A stretch of DNA of 64,000 nt, from assembly GCF_918698245.1 (NCBI RefSeq), contig NZ_CAKKMS010000007.1, forward strand, positions 1 through 64,000, written 5' to 3'. The notes beneath the pieces are model-generated. The model saw only the letters and a program-made list of their open reading frames with translations. It had not been told where the DNA came from and ran no database searches. Source of the DNA: Pedobacter sp. Bi126. Lineage in GTDB: Bacteria; Bacteroidota; Bacteroidia; Sphingobacteriales; Sphingobacteriaceae. Positions 44,323-53,234 of the stretch are shown one piece after another; position 1 is the first letter of the stretch; the number at the start of each line of letters is the position of its first letter. The position numbers and the translations under genes were made by a program.

Positions 44323-45861
44323 ATGATGAAGCCTTACCTGCAACTTTTCGATTTTTCTAAGAAAATAAATTATAAAACTGAAATTCTTGCGGGTTTAACG
44401 GTGGCCATGACGATGATCCCCGAATCGTTATCATTTGCTATTCTTGCAGGTTTTCCTCCTTTAACAGGTTTATACGCCGCCTTCATTATGGGATTGGTTA
44501 CGGCTGTTTTAGGGGGCAGGCCAGGTTTGGTTTCGGGTGGGGCAGGTGCAACAGTGATTGTGCTCATTGCCTTAATGAAAACCCAGGGTATAGAATATGT
44601 TTTTGCGGCAGTTGCTTTAGCAGGCGTAATCCAGATTATAGTGGGACTGTTTAAACTCGGGAAATTCGTCAGGCTGGTTCCACAGCCCGTAATGTTTGGC
44701 TTTGTTAACGGTTTGGCGGTTATTATTTTCATGTCGCAATTGGAACAGTTCAAAACCCTTGTTAACGGCAGAGTAGAATGGCTGAGTGGTACTCCTTTAT
44801 ATATCATGTTGGCTTTGGTATTACTCACCGTTGCAATAGTGATCATTCTCCCTAAAATAACCAAAGCCATTCCATCATCATTAGTGGCTATTATTGTCGT
44901 TTTTCTTATCGTTTTATGTTTTGGAATTGATACCAAACTGGTTAAACATATTGCTTCAGTAAATGGTGGGTTCCCTCCATTTCATATTCCGAAAGTGCCG
45001 TTGAATCTGGATATGCTGAAGATCATTTTTCCTTATTCGCTCATTATGGCAGGTGTGGGTTTAACGGAGGGCCTGCTTACGTTGAATCTGGTTGATGAAA
45101 TTACAGAAACCAAAGGCGATAGGAACAGAGAGAGTATTGCTCAAGGAATTGCCAATATTGCAAACGGCTTTTTTACGGGCATGGGCGGCTGCCCAATGAT
45201 TGCCCAAACACTGGTTAACCTTTCTGCAGGTGCAAGGGCAAGGTTATCGGGCATTATTGCTGCCTTAACTATATTGGTTATTATTTTGGTAGGCGCTCCG
45301 GTAATAGATCGTGTACCCATGGCGGCCTTGGTTGGTGTAATGATGATGGTAGCCATTGGCACTTTTGAATGGATGAGCTTTAAAGTGATAAATAAAATGC
45401 CTTCGCAGGATATTATCATCGGCATACTGGTGGCTGTAATTACAGTTTGGCTGCATAACCTGGCGCTTGCGGTGTTAATAGGTGTAATTATTTCGGCACT
45501 TGTTTTCGCCTGGGAAAGTTCTAAACGGATACGTGCCACTAAACATATCGATACCGGTGGTGTAAAAACCTACGAAATATTTGGCCCCTTGTTTTTTGGA
45601 TCTATTGCCAATTTTAATGAGCTGTTTGATGTGGCTCATGATCCTCAGCATATCGTAATTGATTTTAAGCATAGCCGTGTTTTTGATATGTCGGGTATTG
45701 ACGCGCTGAATAAACTAACCGAACGTTACCGTTCGGCTGATAAAAAACTCCAATTAAAGCACCTGAGTAACGACTGTAAGCGCTTGCTGAAAAATGCAGA
45801 TCAGATTATAGCCGTAAACATTATAGAAGATCCTACTTATCGGGTGGCCACAGAAAAATAA
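44323..45861 (+). CDS. SulP-family anion transporter with STAS domain
   Basis: A 512-aa inner-membrane transporter. About 11 hydrophobic helices include the SulP signature PESLSFAILAGFPPLTGLYAAF (residues 29-50). The C-terminal STAS domain (about 400-500) has IVIDFKHSRVFDMSGIDALN, with the D-M-S-G regulatory serine. The substrate is probably sulfate, bicarbonate or another small anion; no carbonic anhydrase or sulfate genes are near to decide. Start at 44323 or at the adjacent second ATG. Single gene. Confidence 0.9.
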   Translation: MMKPYLQLFDFSKKINYKTEILAGLTVAMTMIPESLSFAILAGFPPLTGLYAAFIMGLVTAVLGGRPGLVSGGAGATVIVLIALMKTQGIEYVFAAVALAGVIQIIVGLFKLGKFVRLVPQPVMFGFVNGLAVIIFMSQLEQFKTLVNGRVEWLSGTPLYIMLALVLLTVAIVIILPKITKAIPSSLVAIIVVFLIVLCFGIDTKLVKHIASVNGGFPPFHIPKVPLNLDMLKIIFPYSLIMAGVGLTEGLLTLNLVDEITETKGDRNRESIAQGIANIANGFFTGMGGCPMIAQTLVNLSAGARARLSGIIAALTILVIILVGAPVIDRVPMAALVGVMMMVAIGTFEWMSFKVINKMPSQDIIIGILVAVITVWLHNLALAVLIGVIISALVFAWESSKRIRATKHIDTGGVKTYEIFGPLFFGSIANFNELFDVAHDPQHIVIDFKHSRVFDMSGIDALNKLTERYRSADKKLQLKHLSNDCKRLLKNADQIIAVNIIEDPTYRVATEK

Positions 45862-46008
45862 TCGATTTTAACCTTTCTGTTTTATGATATAAGGTACCAC
45901 TATATCGAAGCTAATGTTATAATATATAATATGGTAAAGGGCTATCCTCATCCCTAAACAATTATTGTCGGTTTCATCTTTACTTCTTGATCTGTATTTT
46001 ATGTTTTT

Positions 46009-46024
46009 ACTAAAACGTTTAAGT
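46009..46024. promoter_or_regulatory. LacI-type operator-like palindrome 1
   Basis: ACTAAAACGTTTAAGT is a near-palindrome centred on a CpG, the form of LacI/GalR-family operators. It lies about 225 bp upstream of a second, matching site in the promoter. Confidence 0.5.
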
Positions 46025-46223
46025 ACTTTAAGAAAATAGCAACATAAAATTGTTCGATTTATTGTTATTGCTGGCTAAAAATGTCCTTATAGACTGTTTT
46101 ATAGGATGTTAATTTTTTAAGATATTCTGATAATATTTATTTTTTTACCTGTCTGACTGACAGTTATTTTAATAGAATTAAATATTATTGTGGTGTTTTA
46201 TAAAAATTTCATAAAAATGACAA

Positions 46224-46259
46224 TTTGTTATTAAAACGTTTTAGTATAGTATATATTTG
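46224..46259 (+). promoter_or_regulatory. Promoter of the large SusCD operon with embedded LacI-type operator
   Basis: TTTG (46224-46227) and TATATTTG (46252-46259) match the Bacteroidota -33 and -7 boxes with a 24-nt spacer. The spacer contains ATTAAAACGTTTTAGT, whose core AAAACGTTTT is a perfect palindrome (46233-46242). A repressor bound there would exclude RNA polymerase. Confidence 0.65.
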
Positions 46260-46281
46260 AGTTAACCAAATGCTAAATTTT

Positions 46282-46359
46282 ATGAGAACCCTTAACTATT
46301 ACTACCGAAGTACCTGTCTCTTTAACCTAGGACATACTATGCCGTTTCCGAAAAAATAA
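46282..46359 (+). CDS. Possible 25-aa leader peptide
   Basis: A short frame, MRTLNYYYRSTCLFNLGHTM plus five residues, starts 22 bases after the -7 box and ends 43 bases before the SusC gene. It has three successive Tyr codons and one ATG-led start, but no obvious attenuator hairpin. It may be a translated leader or merely an open stretch. Confidence 0.3.
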   Translation: MRTLNYYYRSTCLFNLGHTMPFPKK

Positions 46360-46402
46360 GTTTTAGAAATCATTTTTTTACCAATTAAAAGATCCATTAA
46401 CT

Positions 46403-49400
46403 ATGCGATACTTATGGGCGTGCCTTGTCTTTTTTGCCGCGTTTACATTAAACGTTTTACCTGTTTTTTCGGCGGGCAAAAAAGTTTATAAAGGCCTAAC
46501 AACCAATCTTTTTGTTCTGCAGGATACAACTAAAATTAAGTATGTGTCGCCAAAAGACTCTCTGAGGAAAGACAGTTTAGAACAAATTAAACTCAAAACA
46601 ATTTACCGTAAATTGTCGGGAGGTGTACAGAAAGATGTTAAAGATCTTTCGCTGTTTCCCGCCATTTCCTTACAGCAAAACCTGAAAGGAAATTATGCGG
46701 GTTTGTACGTACAAGAACCATCAGGCGAACCCGGCGCTATCCAAAATATGATCATCAGGGGTGCTGCTACACCACTGCTTTCAAAGAAGGATGTATATGC
46801 CATACAGCCATTGGTGGTATTGGATGGAATCCCGTTAATCGGAGAGCATCCTTTTGCCTTCGATATTCAACAGTACGATTTTAACAGAATTGGTCCAGCT
46901 ACTAATCTCCTTGCCGGAATTGATCTCAATAACATTGCATCTGTAGAGGTATTGAGCGATTTGGCAGGATCATCTATTTATGGCCCCAGAGGAGTAAATG
47001 GTGTTATCGTGTTAACCTCAAAAGCGGCTTCGGGCAATTCGAGGAGCATTAGCTTTAATTCATATATCGGTATGGTGCAAAAACCAACGGTTAATACCAT
47101 TAATGGTAAATATGAAAATGAATTCAGGCAAAGGTTCTATGATATTTATACCACCAATGGCAGATATTCGGATGATGAAGAATATCCTGTTTATTTAAGC
47201 GATTCGCTTAATAATGTATATAGTGGTAAATCGAACTGGACTGATCTATACTATAAAAATGCACTGATATACGGCATAAATTTTGGCTTAACCGGAGGGT
47301 CGGACCGTGCGAATTTTAGATTTTCGTTAGGTAATGCCAAAAGCCAGAGTGTTGCCGATGGTACAGGCTTAGACCGCTACAGTGCCATGTTCAACATCAA
47401 CATGCGCCCGGTTAAATGGTTGCTTTTCTCTGCCATGATTAACGGGAACAGGTTAAACCGCGACCGGAACAGAACACTTAGGGATCGGTTTGCGCAGATT
47501 AATTACTTTCCCGATCTGAGCGCTCCACCTGCGCCCAATAAAGATTATTATAGTACTTATTTAAATGAATACAAGAAAGGTTTTGATGATAATAAAACCA
47601 ACCTGATCCAGGGTTATGCCAAATTGGTGGCTACACTGGGCAAGGTTAAATTATCATCGGCTTTTAATGTAGATTATAATGAAGGTTATCGCGATATATT
47701 TTATGCCAGAACCTTGTTGCAGGGCAATAGCTACGCCTCAAACTATTATGGTTTTAACCAGCGGTTAATGATTGATAATAAAGCAGCTTACGATTTCAAG
47801 CTTAATACCGCACATGATTTTCATGTAGAGCTAGGCCAATCGATGATGTGGGATATTTATAAGTATAACTATGCCTATGCGTATAAAGGTGCGAATGATT
47901 ATATCAAAATTAACTTACTGAATTCTGATCCAAAATTGCCTAACGGCGGTGATAATCCGGATTATCTGACGCCAAGAGCATTTCCAAGAGAACTTACCTA
48001 TCGCTTTTTAGATAAAACAGCGGATAACCTGTTATCATTTTATGGTAAAGTAAACTACTCGTATAATGATAAGTACTTCTTATCCGGAACATTGCGCTTA
48101 GATGGATCATCTAATGCACAACCTACAAAACGCTGGTTTTATTCTCCGGTAATTTCAGGTGCATGGAATGTTAAAAACGAATTATTAAAAGATATCAGAT
48201 CAGTTGATGATTTAGTTTTAAGGGCAAGTGTTGGCCGTTTAGGCAGAACATTTACCTATGATAATTATGCCCAGGGGCCACAATATACTGCATCTGTTGG
48301 TTATACAGGCAATTTAACCGTGCCAGGATACAATGCTTTCGGTGTATTAACCAGGCCCTATTCTTTTGGTTGGGTGGGTTATGGCGTGCCATGGGCCTAT
48401 TCAGATCAGCTAAATATGGGTGCTGATATAGCCATGTTAAAAAACCGCCTGCATGTTTCGGTCGATTTTTACACCAAGGCCGATAAAAACCAGTTGATCG
48501 GCATTCCATCGTACGCAGAATATGGCTACAAACAATCAATAGAAAGCGGAATGGATGTGAGCAATACTGGTGTCGATTTATCCATCCACGCATTGGTAAT
48601 GGCTAAAAATAAATTCTTGTGGAATTCTTCATTAAATTTTAACCACAATAGCAATACCTTAAAAGCATTGCCACGAGGCTTAAATGAAATTATAATCGGA
48701 AACAGGTTATTAAGAGTGGGCGAACCGGTAGATCAATATTGGTTGTTGGAAAATGAAGGTATCTACACTTCTACTGCACAAGTTCCGGTAGTAAATGGTC
48801 AGCCGTTAAAATATAACGGACAGGCATTAAAGGCTGGAGATCCGAGATGGAAAGACCAAAACGGTGATCATGTAATCGACGAAAAAGACAAAGTACTAAA
48901 AGGGCACTCATTGCCAACACTTTCTGGTGGTTTTGATAACGCTTTTACCTATGGCAACTGGAGTTTGAGCACCAATTTATATTTCAATTTGGGCAGAAAG
49001 CTGATTAACCAGGAAATGGCCAGCCGCTTCGATTTTGTAAACCGCGAAGGTAATACTGATGTAAGCTCGGTGAAAGAAATTACTTTTTGGGAGAAACGTG
49101 GCGATTATAGCAAATACCCACTATACAATCCATGGAGCACCGTTATTCCTTACCGTGTAGATCAGGACCTTTTCTTAGAAAACGCGTCGTTCTTGAAATT
49201 GAGATCGGTATCTGTAGGTTATGAACTTGGCAACCTGTTGAAAAAGAGAAATATAAAGATTAATAAATTCTTCGTTTACGGCGCAGTAAGCAATGTATTT
49301 GTCATCACGCCGTACACCGGGCAAGATCCAGAGCTGGTAAGCTATGATGGCGTAGATACCGGCTACGGACAACCGATACCAAGAACATACACTTTAGGAG

Positions 49401-49417
49401 TTAAAATGGAATTATAA
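46403..49417 (+). CDS. SusC/RagA-family transporter 1 of the large operon
   Basis: A 1004-aa outer-membrane importer. Signal peptide to about residue 25 (LPVFSAG). The usual N-terminal carboxypeptidase-D-like domain is missing: after about 75 residues of linker (with DTTKIKYVSPKDSLRKDSLE) the plug begins directly (SLQQNLKGNYAGLYVQEPSG, IRGAATPLL, VVLDGIPLI, SSIYGPRGVNGVIVLTSK). The barrel ends PRTYTLGVKMEL. It is paired with the SusD that starts 34 bases downstream. It is the first structural gene of an operon of at least 11 genes. The ligand is unknown. Confidence 0.92.
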   Translation: MRYLWACLVFFAAFTLNVLPVFSAGKKVYKGLTTNLFVLQDTTKIKYVSPKDSLRKDSLEQIKLKTIYRKLSGGVQKDVKDLSLFPAISLQQNLKGNYAGLYVQEPSGEPGAIQNMIIRGAATPLLSKKDVYAIQPLVVLDGIPLIGEHPFAFDIQQYDFNRIGPATNLLAGIDLNNIASVEVLSDLAGSSIYGPRGVNGVIVLTSKAASGNSRSISFNSYIGMVQKPTVNTINGKYENEFRQRFYDIYTTNGRYSDDEEYPVYLSDSLNNVYSGKSNWTDLYYKNALIYGINFGLTGGSDRANFRFSLGNAKSQSVADGTGLDRYSAMFNINMRPVKWLLFSAMINGNRLNRDRNRTLRDRFAQINYFPDLSAPPAPNKDYYSTYLNEYKKGFDDNKTNLIQGYAKLVATLGKVKLSSAFNVDYNEGYRDIFYARTLLQGNSYASNYYGFNQRLMIDNKAAYDFKLNTAHDFHVELGQSMMWDIYKYNYAYAYKGANDYIKINLLNSDPKLPNGGDNPDYLTPRAFPRELTYRFLDKTADNLLSFYGKVNYSYNDKYFLSGTLRLDGSSNAQPTKRWFYSPVISGAWNVKNELLKDIRSVDDLVLRASVGRLGRTFTYDNYAQGPQYTASVGYTGNLTVPGYNAFGVLTRPYSFGWVGYGVPWAYSDQLNMGADIAMLKNRLHVSVDFYTKADKNQLIGIPSYAEYGYKQSIESGMDVSNTGVDLSIHALVMAKNKFLWNSSLNFNHNSNTLKALPRGLNEIIIGNRLLRVGEPVDQYWLLENEGIYTSTAQVPVVNGQPLKYNGQALKAGDPRWKDQNGDHVIDEKDKVLKGHSLPTLSGGFDNAFTYGNWSLSTNLYFNLGRKLINQEMASRFDFVNREGNTDVSSVKEITFWEKRGDYSKYPLYNPWSTVIPYRVDQDLFLENASFLKLRSVSVGYELGNLLKKRNIKINKFFVYGAVSNVFVITPYTGQDPELVSYDGVDTGYGQPIPRTYTLGVKMEL

Positions 49418-49451
49418 TATGGAAATAGCTACTAAAAATACATCAATTACG

Positions 49452-50966
49452 ATGAAAAATATATTATACGCATTTCTGCTTGCTGTGGTGGCTTTAGCCA
49501 GCTGCAATAAAGCACTGGAAACCGACTCGAGCAGGGTGGTGGGCGAAAAAAATATGTGGAATACGGTAGAGGATGCCCGTGCCGGAATTTTGGGGGTTTA
49601 TGCCTTAACCAGAGCTGCACTTTCTGATAACAACAGCCACTGGATTTATGGTGATGTAAGACCGGGCGAGTTTACGAGCCCGAAAAGACAGGATTTAAAA
49701 GCGGTTATCAGCAACAACTTAAATGCATCTTATCCTGTGGTAGAGTCACTTTCTGATTGGACCAGGTTTTATGCTATTGTTAATGGTGCTAATGTTTTTC
49801 TGGAAAATATTGCACACGTTAAAGCAACCGATAAACGCTATTCAGATAATAACATGACAGTAGATATTGCCCAGGCCAGGTTTTTAAGGGCTTTTGCTTA
49901 TTTCTACATGGTGCGCATCTGGGGTGATGTTCCTTTTATTATCTCGTCAAATGAAGGTGCTTTTGAGAATAAAGCCAGAGAAAAACAAGCTAAGGTTTTA
50001 GCCTGGGTAGAATCGGAAATATTAAGGGCTGCGGCCGATCTGCCATATATTTACAGCGGAAACGATATTCAGCAACCAGGCGACTATTATAACGAAGGCG
50101 GCGGAAGGTGGGGGGGGGCTTTGGCCACTAAAGTTACCGCTTATGCGGTGCTATCGCACGTTGCTGCCTGGAATGCAGATTATGCTAACGTTGCCAAATA
50201 CACCAAATTTGTTGAAGATAATTATGGCAGAAGTGGCGGTGGTTTTACTTCTACTACCGATTTAAGCAATTCAAACGGTTTCTTCTACAATAAAAATAAC
50301 CGACAGATGTTTGGCTTTAATTCAGATTATGGTCATATTGATGGTTCATCAACCGGGCATATTGAAGAGTTAACCCTTGCAGAGCCCATCATTACCAAGT
50401 CTGTTCCTGATATCTATCTGCCAAAAGATTCGATCCTAAAATATTTCAATTTAGCGAAAGATGAAAGATTCTCTATCGATACATTGGGTCAATCGAAATT
50501 CGACAGGTATTTCACCAATTTAAATGGTAAATATCCAATTTTCAGTAAAATCAAGGTTATTCAAGGTGGCGGTACAGATCCAAACTTCAGGTATTTTACC
50601 AGCGCGTTAATTTTTACCCGTTTAGAAGATATCGTATTGTTAAGGGCCGAAGCACTATCTGTCTTGGGCGATCAACAGGGTGCTACAGATGAGTTGAAGC
50701 AAGTAATGAGCAGACGCTTACCCACTGATACTGAAATAAAATTCGATTTCAGTAAAGATGATATTATCAAAATGATATTCGAAGAAAGGCACCGCGAATT
50801 ATTGGGAGAAGGACATAGGTGGTACGACTTAATCAGATACAATAAAATTAAGCAGAACGATGCCAGGTTTATGAACCTCATCAATTCCGGAGGGATCTAT
50901 TGGCCAATATCACGAAAGCTGATCTCTCAAAACAGTTTATTAACTCAGAATCCTTACTGGCGCTAA
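49452..50966 (+). CDS. SusD/RagB-family lipoprotein 1 of the large operon
   Basis: A 504-aa surface lipoprotein (lipobox VALASC, then NKA). SusD helical core: DIAQARFLRAFAYFYMVRIWGDVPF (about residues 140-164), GGRWGGALATKVTAYAVLSHVAAW, LEDIVLLRAEALSVLGD, and EERHRELLGEGHRWYDLIRYNK, the standard C-terminal SusD signature. The coding sequence contains a run of nine G bases (50110-50118), a likely slippage site. Start at 49452 was preferred to 49419 because the signal peptide begins there. It binds the ligand together with the SusC just upstream. Confidence 0.92.
   Translation: MKNILYAFLLAVVALASCNKALETDSSRVVGEKNMWNTVEDARAGILGVYALTRAALSDNNSHWIYGDVRPGEFTSPKRQDLKAVISNNLNASYPVVESLSDWTRFYAIVNGANVFLENIAHVKATDKRYSDNNMTVDIAQARFLRAFAYFYMVRIWGDVPFIISSNEGAFENKAREKQAKVLAWVESEILRAAADLPYIYSGNDIQQPGDYYNEGGGRWGGALATKVTAYAVLSHVAAWNADYANVAKYTKFVEDNYGRSGGGFTSTTDLSNSNGFFYNKNNRQMFGFNSDYGHIDGSSTGHIEELTLAEPIITKSVPDIYLPKDSILKYFNLAKDERFSIDTLGQSKFDRYFTNLNGKYPIFSKIKVIQGGGTDPNFRYFTSALIFTRLEDIVLLRAEALSVLGDQQGATDELKQVMSRRLPTDTEIKFDFSKDDIIKMIFEERHRELLGEGHRWYDLIRYNKIKQNDARFMNLINSGGIYWPISRKLISQNSLLTQNPYWR
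50110..50118 (+). repeat. Nine-G homopolymer inside susD-type gene
   Basis: The codons for Arg-Trp-Gly-Gly-Ala read through an uninterrupted run of nine G bases. Loss or gain of one base would frameshift the SusD protein in its middle third. Confidence 0.85.
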
Positions 50967-50977
50967 ATAATATTGAT

Positions 50978-52087
50978 ATGAAAAATTTTATAAAATATAT
51001 TGGTGTGCTAACAATACTCTTGTTATTCACTATCATTTATTCGGCTTGTAAAAAAAATGGAGGCTATTACGATGTAGAAGATAGCGCGGTACCCTATAAT
51101 GGAAACATTTACGAATACTTAAAAAGTAAGCCAGGGGTTTACGACTCGTTAATTGTGGCAGTTGATAGAATGGGTTTGAAGAAAACCCTGACCGATAGTA
51201 ATGTAACGCTTTTTGCGGTTACCAACCCTAGTTTTCAGCTGGCCTTAAGAAACTTAAACACTTTAAGAAAACAATCAGATAAAGACCCCTTGTTTTTATC
51301 GAATATTGATGGAATACAGTTAGACACTATGGTTTCTTACTACATCATCAGAGGCGTAAAACCGTCTGATTCTTTAAAACTGCAGGATGGACTTAATTTA
51401 ACCAGTGTTAAAGTAGCCTATCCCATGCATGCTAAATCGGTGCGGGGCTCTGCCTCAGGCGAGGTAGGTGCCGGTCCGGAAGTGATTCAGTTTAGCAATA
51501 CCAAAAAGAGCAAATTTATCAGAAATTGGTCTACAAGTACAACCGCATCAAACAATATCAAAACCAAAAATGGTATTGTGCACGTCATCAGTCCCGATCA
51601 TATTTTCGGTTTCGATGGCTTTGTTACCCGCTTAACTTTTATTCCTCCTCCGCCAAACTTAATGGTTACTGTGGGCGGTACTTTTTCTGCCAACCGCGAA
51701 AATGGTGGTGGACCAACCAGTGGAGAAAACTCTAAAAAAGTTATCGATGGCGACGACCACACCAAGTTTTTATGCGATCTGCAAGGCTTTTTAACCATGC
51801 AGTTTAAGTTAAAAACGCCTGAGGTTTCTTCTGTTTACACGTTAACCTCGGCAAATGATGCGGTAGAGAGAGATCCGAAAGCCTGGACTTACGAAGGCTC
51901 ACAGGATGGTATTAACTGGACCGAGCTGCACCGGGTAACTAATTTCTTTTTCGAAGAAAGGTATCAGCAAAAAGTTTTTAGATGTACCAATACTACAGCG
52001 TATCTCTATTACCGCTTAAATATTACCGAGCTGAGAAGCGGGGGTACCTTCCAGCTTGCAGAATGGACTATAAACAAATCGAAATAG
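50978..52087 (+). CDS. Fasciclin and F5/8C-type (discoidin) domain lipoprotein
   Basis: A 369-aa envelope lipoprotein (lipobox IIYSAC, then KKN). Residues 30-210 resemble a fasciclin domain (YDSLIVAVDRMGLKKTLTD, SNVTLFAVTNPSFQLAL, and late NNIKTKNGIVHVISPDHIF). Residues 225-369 resemble an F5/8-type C carbohydrate-binding domain (VTVGGTFSANRENGGGPTS, SKKVIDGDDHTKFLCDLQG, YEGSQDGINWTELH, YLYYRLNITELRSGG). It probably exposes a glycan-binding surface next to the SusCD complex. ATG 50978 lies 11 bases after the SusD stop codon; a longer frame from 50900 overlaps SusD. Confidence 0.85.
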   Translation: MKNFIKYIGVLTILLLFTIIYSACKKNGGYYDVEDSAVPYNGNIYEYLKSKPGVYDSLIVAVDRMGLKKTLTDSNVTLFAVTNPSFQLALRNLNTLRKQSDKDPLFLSNIDGIQLDTMVSYYIIRGVKPSDSLKLQDGLNLTSVKVAYPMHAKSVRGSASGEVGAGPEVIQFSNTKKSKFIRNWSTSTTASNNIKTKNGIVHVISPDHIFGFDGFVTRLTFIPPPPNLMVTVGGTFSANRENGGGPTSGENSKKVIDGDDHTKFLCDLQGFLTMQFKLKTPEVSSVYTLTSANDAVERDPKAWTYEGSQDGINWTELHRVTNFFFEERYQQKVFRCTNTTAYLYYRLNITELRSGGTFQLAEWTINKSK

Positions 52088-52124
52088 GGTGATGGGACAT
52101 AGAAAAAATAAAATAACGAAACTT

Positions 52125-53213
52125 ATGAAGTCAATCGTAAAAATAGAAATGGTTGTGGTTCTGTTTGCATTGATCGCTTTTAGCGGATGCAAAAAACTGT
52201 ACAACCTGCCAGAAGAAAAAGATTACCTGAGTAACAATGTAAACTTTAGCAATAAAATATTAGAGCCAATTATTGGCAGAACGAACCTAATGGGTGGTTT
52301 TAATGGCGATAACTCTACACAGCCGATAACTTTCGAAATTGTGAATGCAAGGTTTGGCGATGGAAGACCGGTTACTGATATTTTTCAGAAAGTGCCTACC
52401 TACGTGTTCACTGCTCCATATACAGGCTTAGAAAAAAGTCTGGCAGAAATAGAGGCTAAAAGAAAAATAGAGCAACATTCATTATTTGAAGTACGTTCGT
52501 CGGGAGAGTTTATACTGTGGGGGTCGTCTACCAACCAATTAATCAAACCTAGGCCAACCGACAGTACAAACTTCTCTCAGGATACCCGTTTTTTTGATGT
52601 AAAGATCAAAAACACCGGTGGTGAACGTTTGATCAGAGACCTGCAGATCAGACCTTTTAGAGAAAGACCTTATGAGCCTTCTAACGACTTTAATGCTTAT
52701 ACCGGTTTGCCTGCTCCCGATCCTAAATTTCCTTTAGATAAAAAGCTGAGGGATTATATCCGCCCATACTTAAACAACGTAATTGGCGCTACAAGCAACA
52801 AAAACCTGATCAGTAACAACGATCAAAAAGATGTAGTGGTATATATCCGTCCGTTTACAGGCGGCAATGGTCATTCACTCCGTATTAAAGCATTAAATAA
52901 AGATTCGGTTGAAATTAATCCATCGTCCTTTAACGAAACCGTTTGGGACAAAATGATACATGGTTTTAACATGCAGAAAACGGATAAATATGTTCAGTAT
53001 GATGTAGCCTATCCGATTCCATTGGTAGAAATCCCAACATTTTACGCACCTGGAGGTTCAAGAGCCAAAGCACAGTTGAGTTATTCGAGAGGCGCTTTCG
53101 GTGGGGGGCGTATCATTGCCAATTTCGGGGTGGATTTTGCCATTTATCAGGCTGGAGATTGGGAAATTGTATTCCACTTCAAAACAGACAATCCAAAGTT
53201 TATCAACGAATAA
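52125..53213 (+). CDS. DUF5007-like lipoprotein
   Basis: A 362-aa lipoprotein: lipobox IAFSGC (Cys22) followed by KKLYN. The mature protein opens LPEEKDYLSNNVNFSNKIL and has no named catalytic motif; it is all-beta-like with GEFILWGSSTNQ and QYDVAYPIPL. Length and context match the DUF5007 lipoproteins found in Bacteroidota SusCD operons beside fasciclin proteins. It is probably a surface glycan-binding accessory (SusE/F-like in role). ATG 52125 was chosen since the upstream starts lack a signal peptide. Confidence 0.7.
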   Translation: MKSIVKIEMVVVLFALIAFSGCKKLYNLPEEKDYLSNNVNFSNKILEPIIGRTNLMGGFNGDNSTQPITFEIVNARFGDGRPVTDIFQKVPTYVFTAPYTGLEKSLAEIEAKRKIEQHSLFEVRSSGEFILWGSSTNQLIKPRPTDSTNFSQDTRFFDVKIKNTGGERLIRDLQIRPFRERPYEPSNDFNAYTGLPAPDPKFPLDKKLRDYIRPYLNNVIGATSNKNLISNNDQKDVVVYIRPFTGGNGHSLRIKALNKDSVEINPSSFNETVWDKMIHGFNMQKTDKYVQYDVAYPIPLVEIPTFYAPGGSRAKAQLSYSRGAFGGGRIIANFGVDFAIYQAGDWEIVFHFKTDNPKFINE

Positions 53214-53234
53214 GCAACATTTAAAGCTAATATT

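Larger units (their letters stand above)
45862..46281. other. Long AT-rich regulatory region before the large SusCD operon
   Basis: No gene is seen. The region contains two AAAACGTTT palindromes, a CTGTC/GACAG inverted repeat (46149-46163) and a well-formed promoter. Confidence 0.6.

Noticed and set aside
44370..44936. 188-codon antisense frame in the SulP gene
   Set aside because: Shadow of a membrane-protein gene; Ile/Thr/Pro-rich low-complexity translation without start context.
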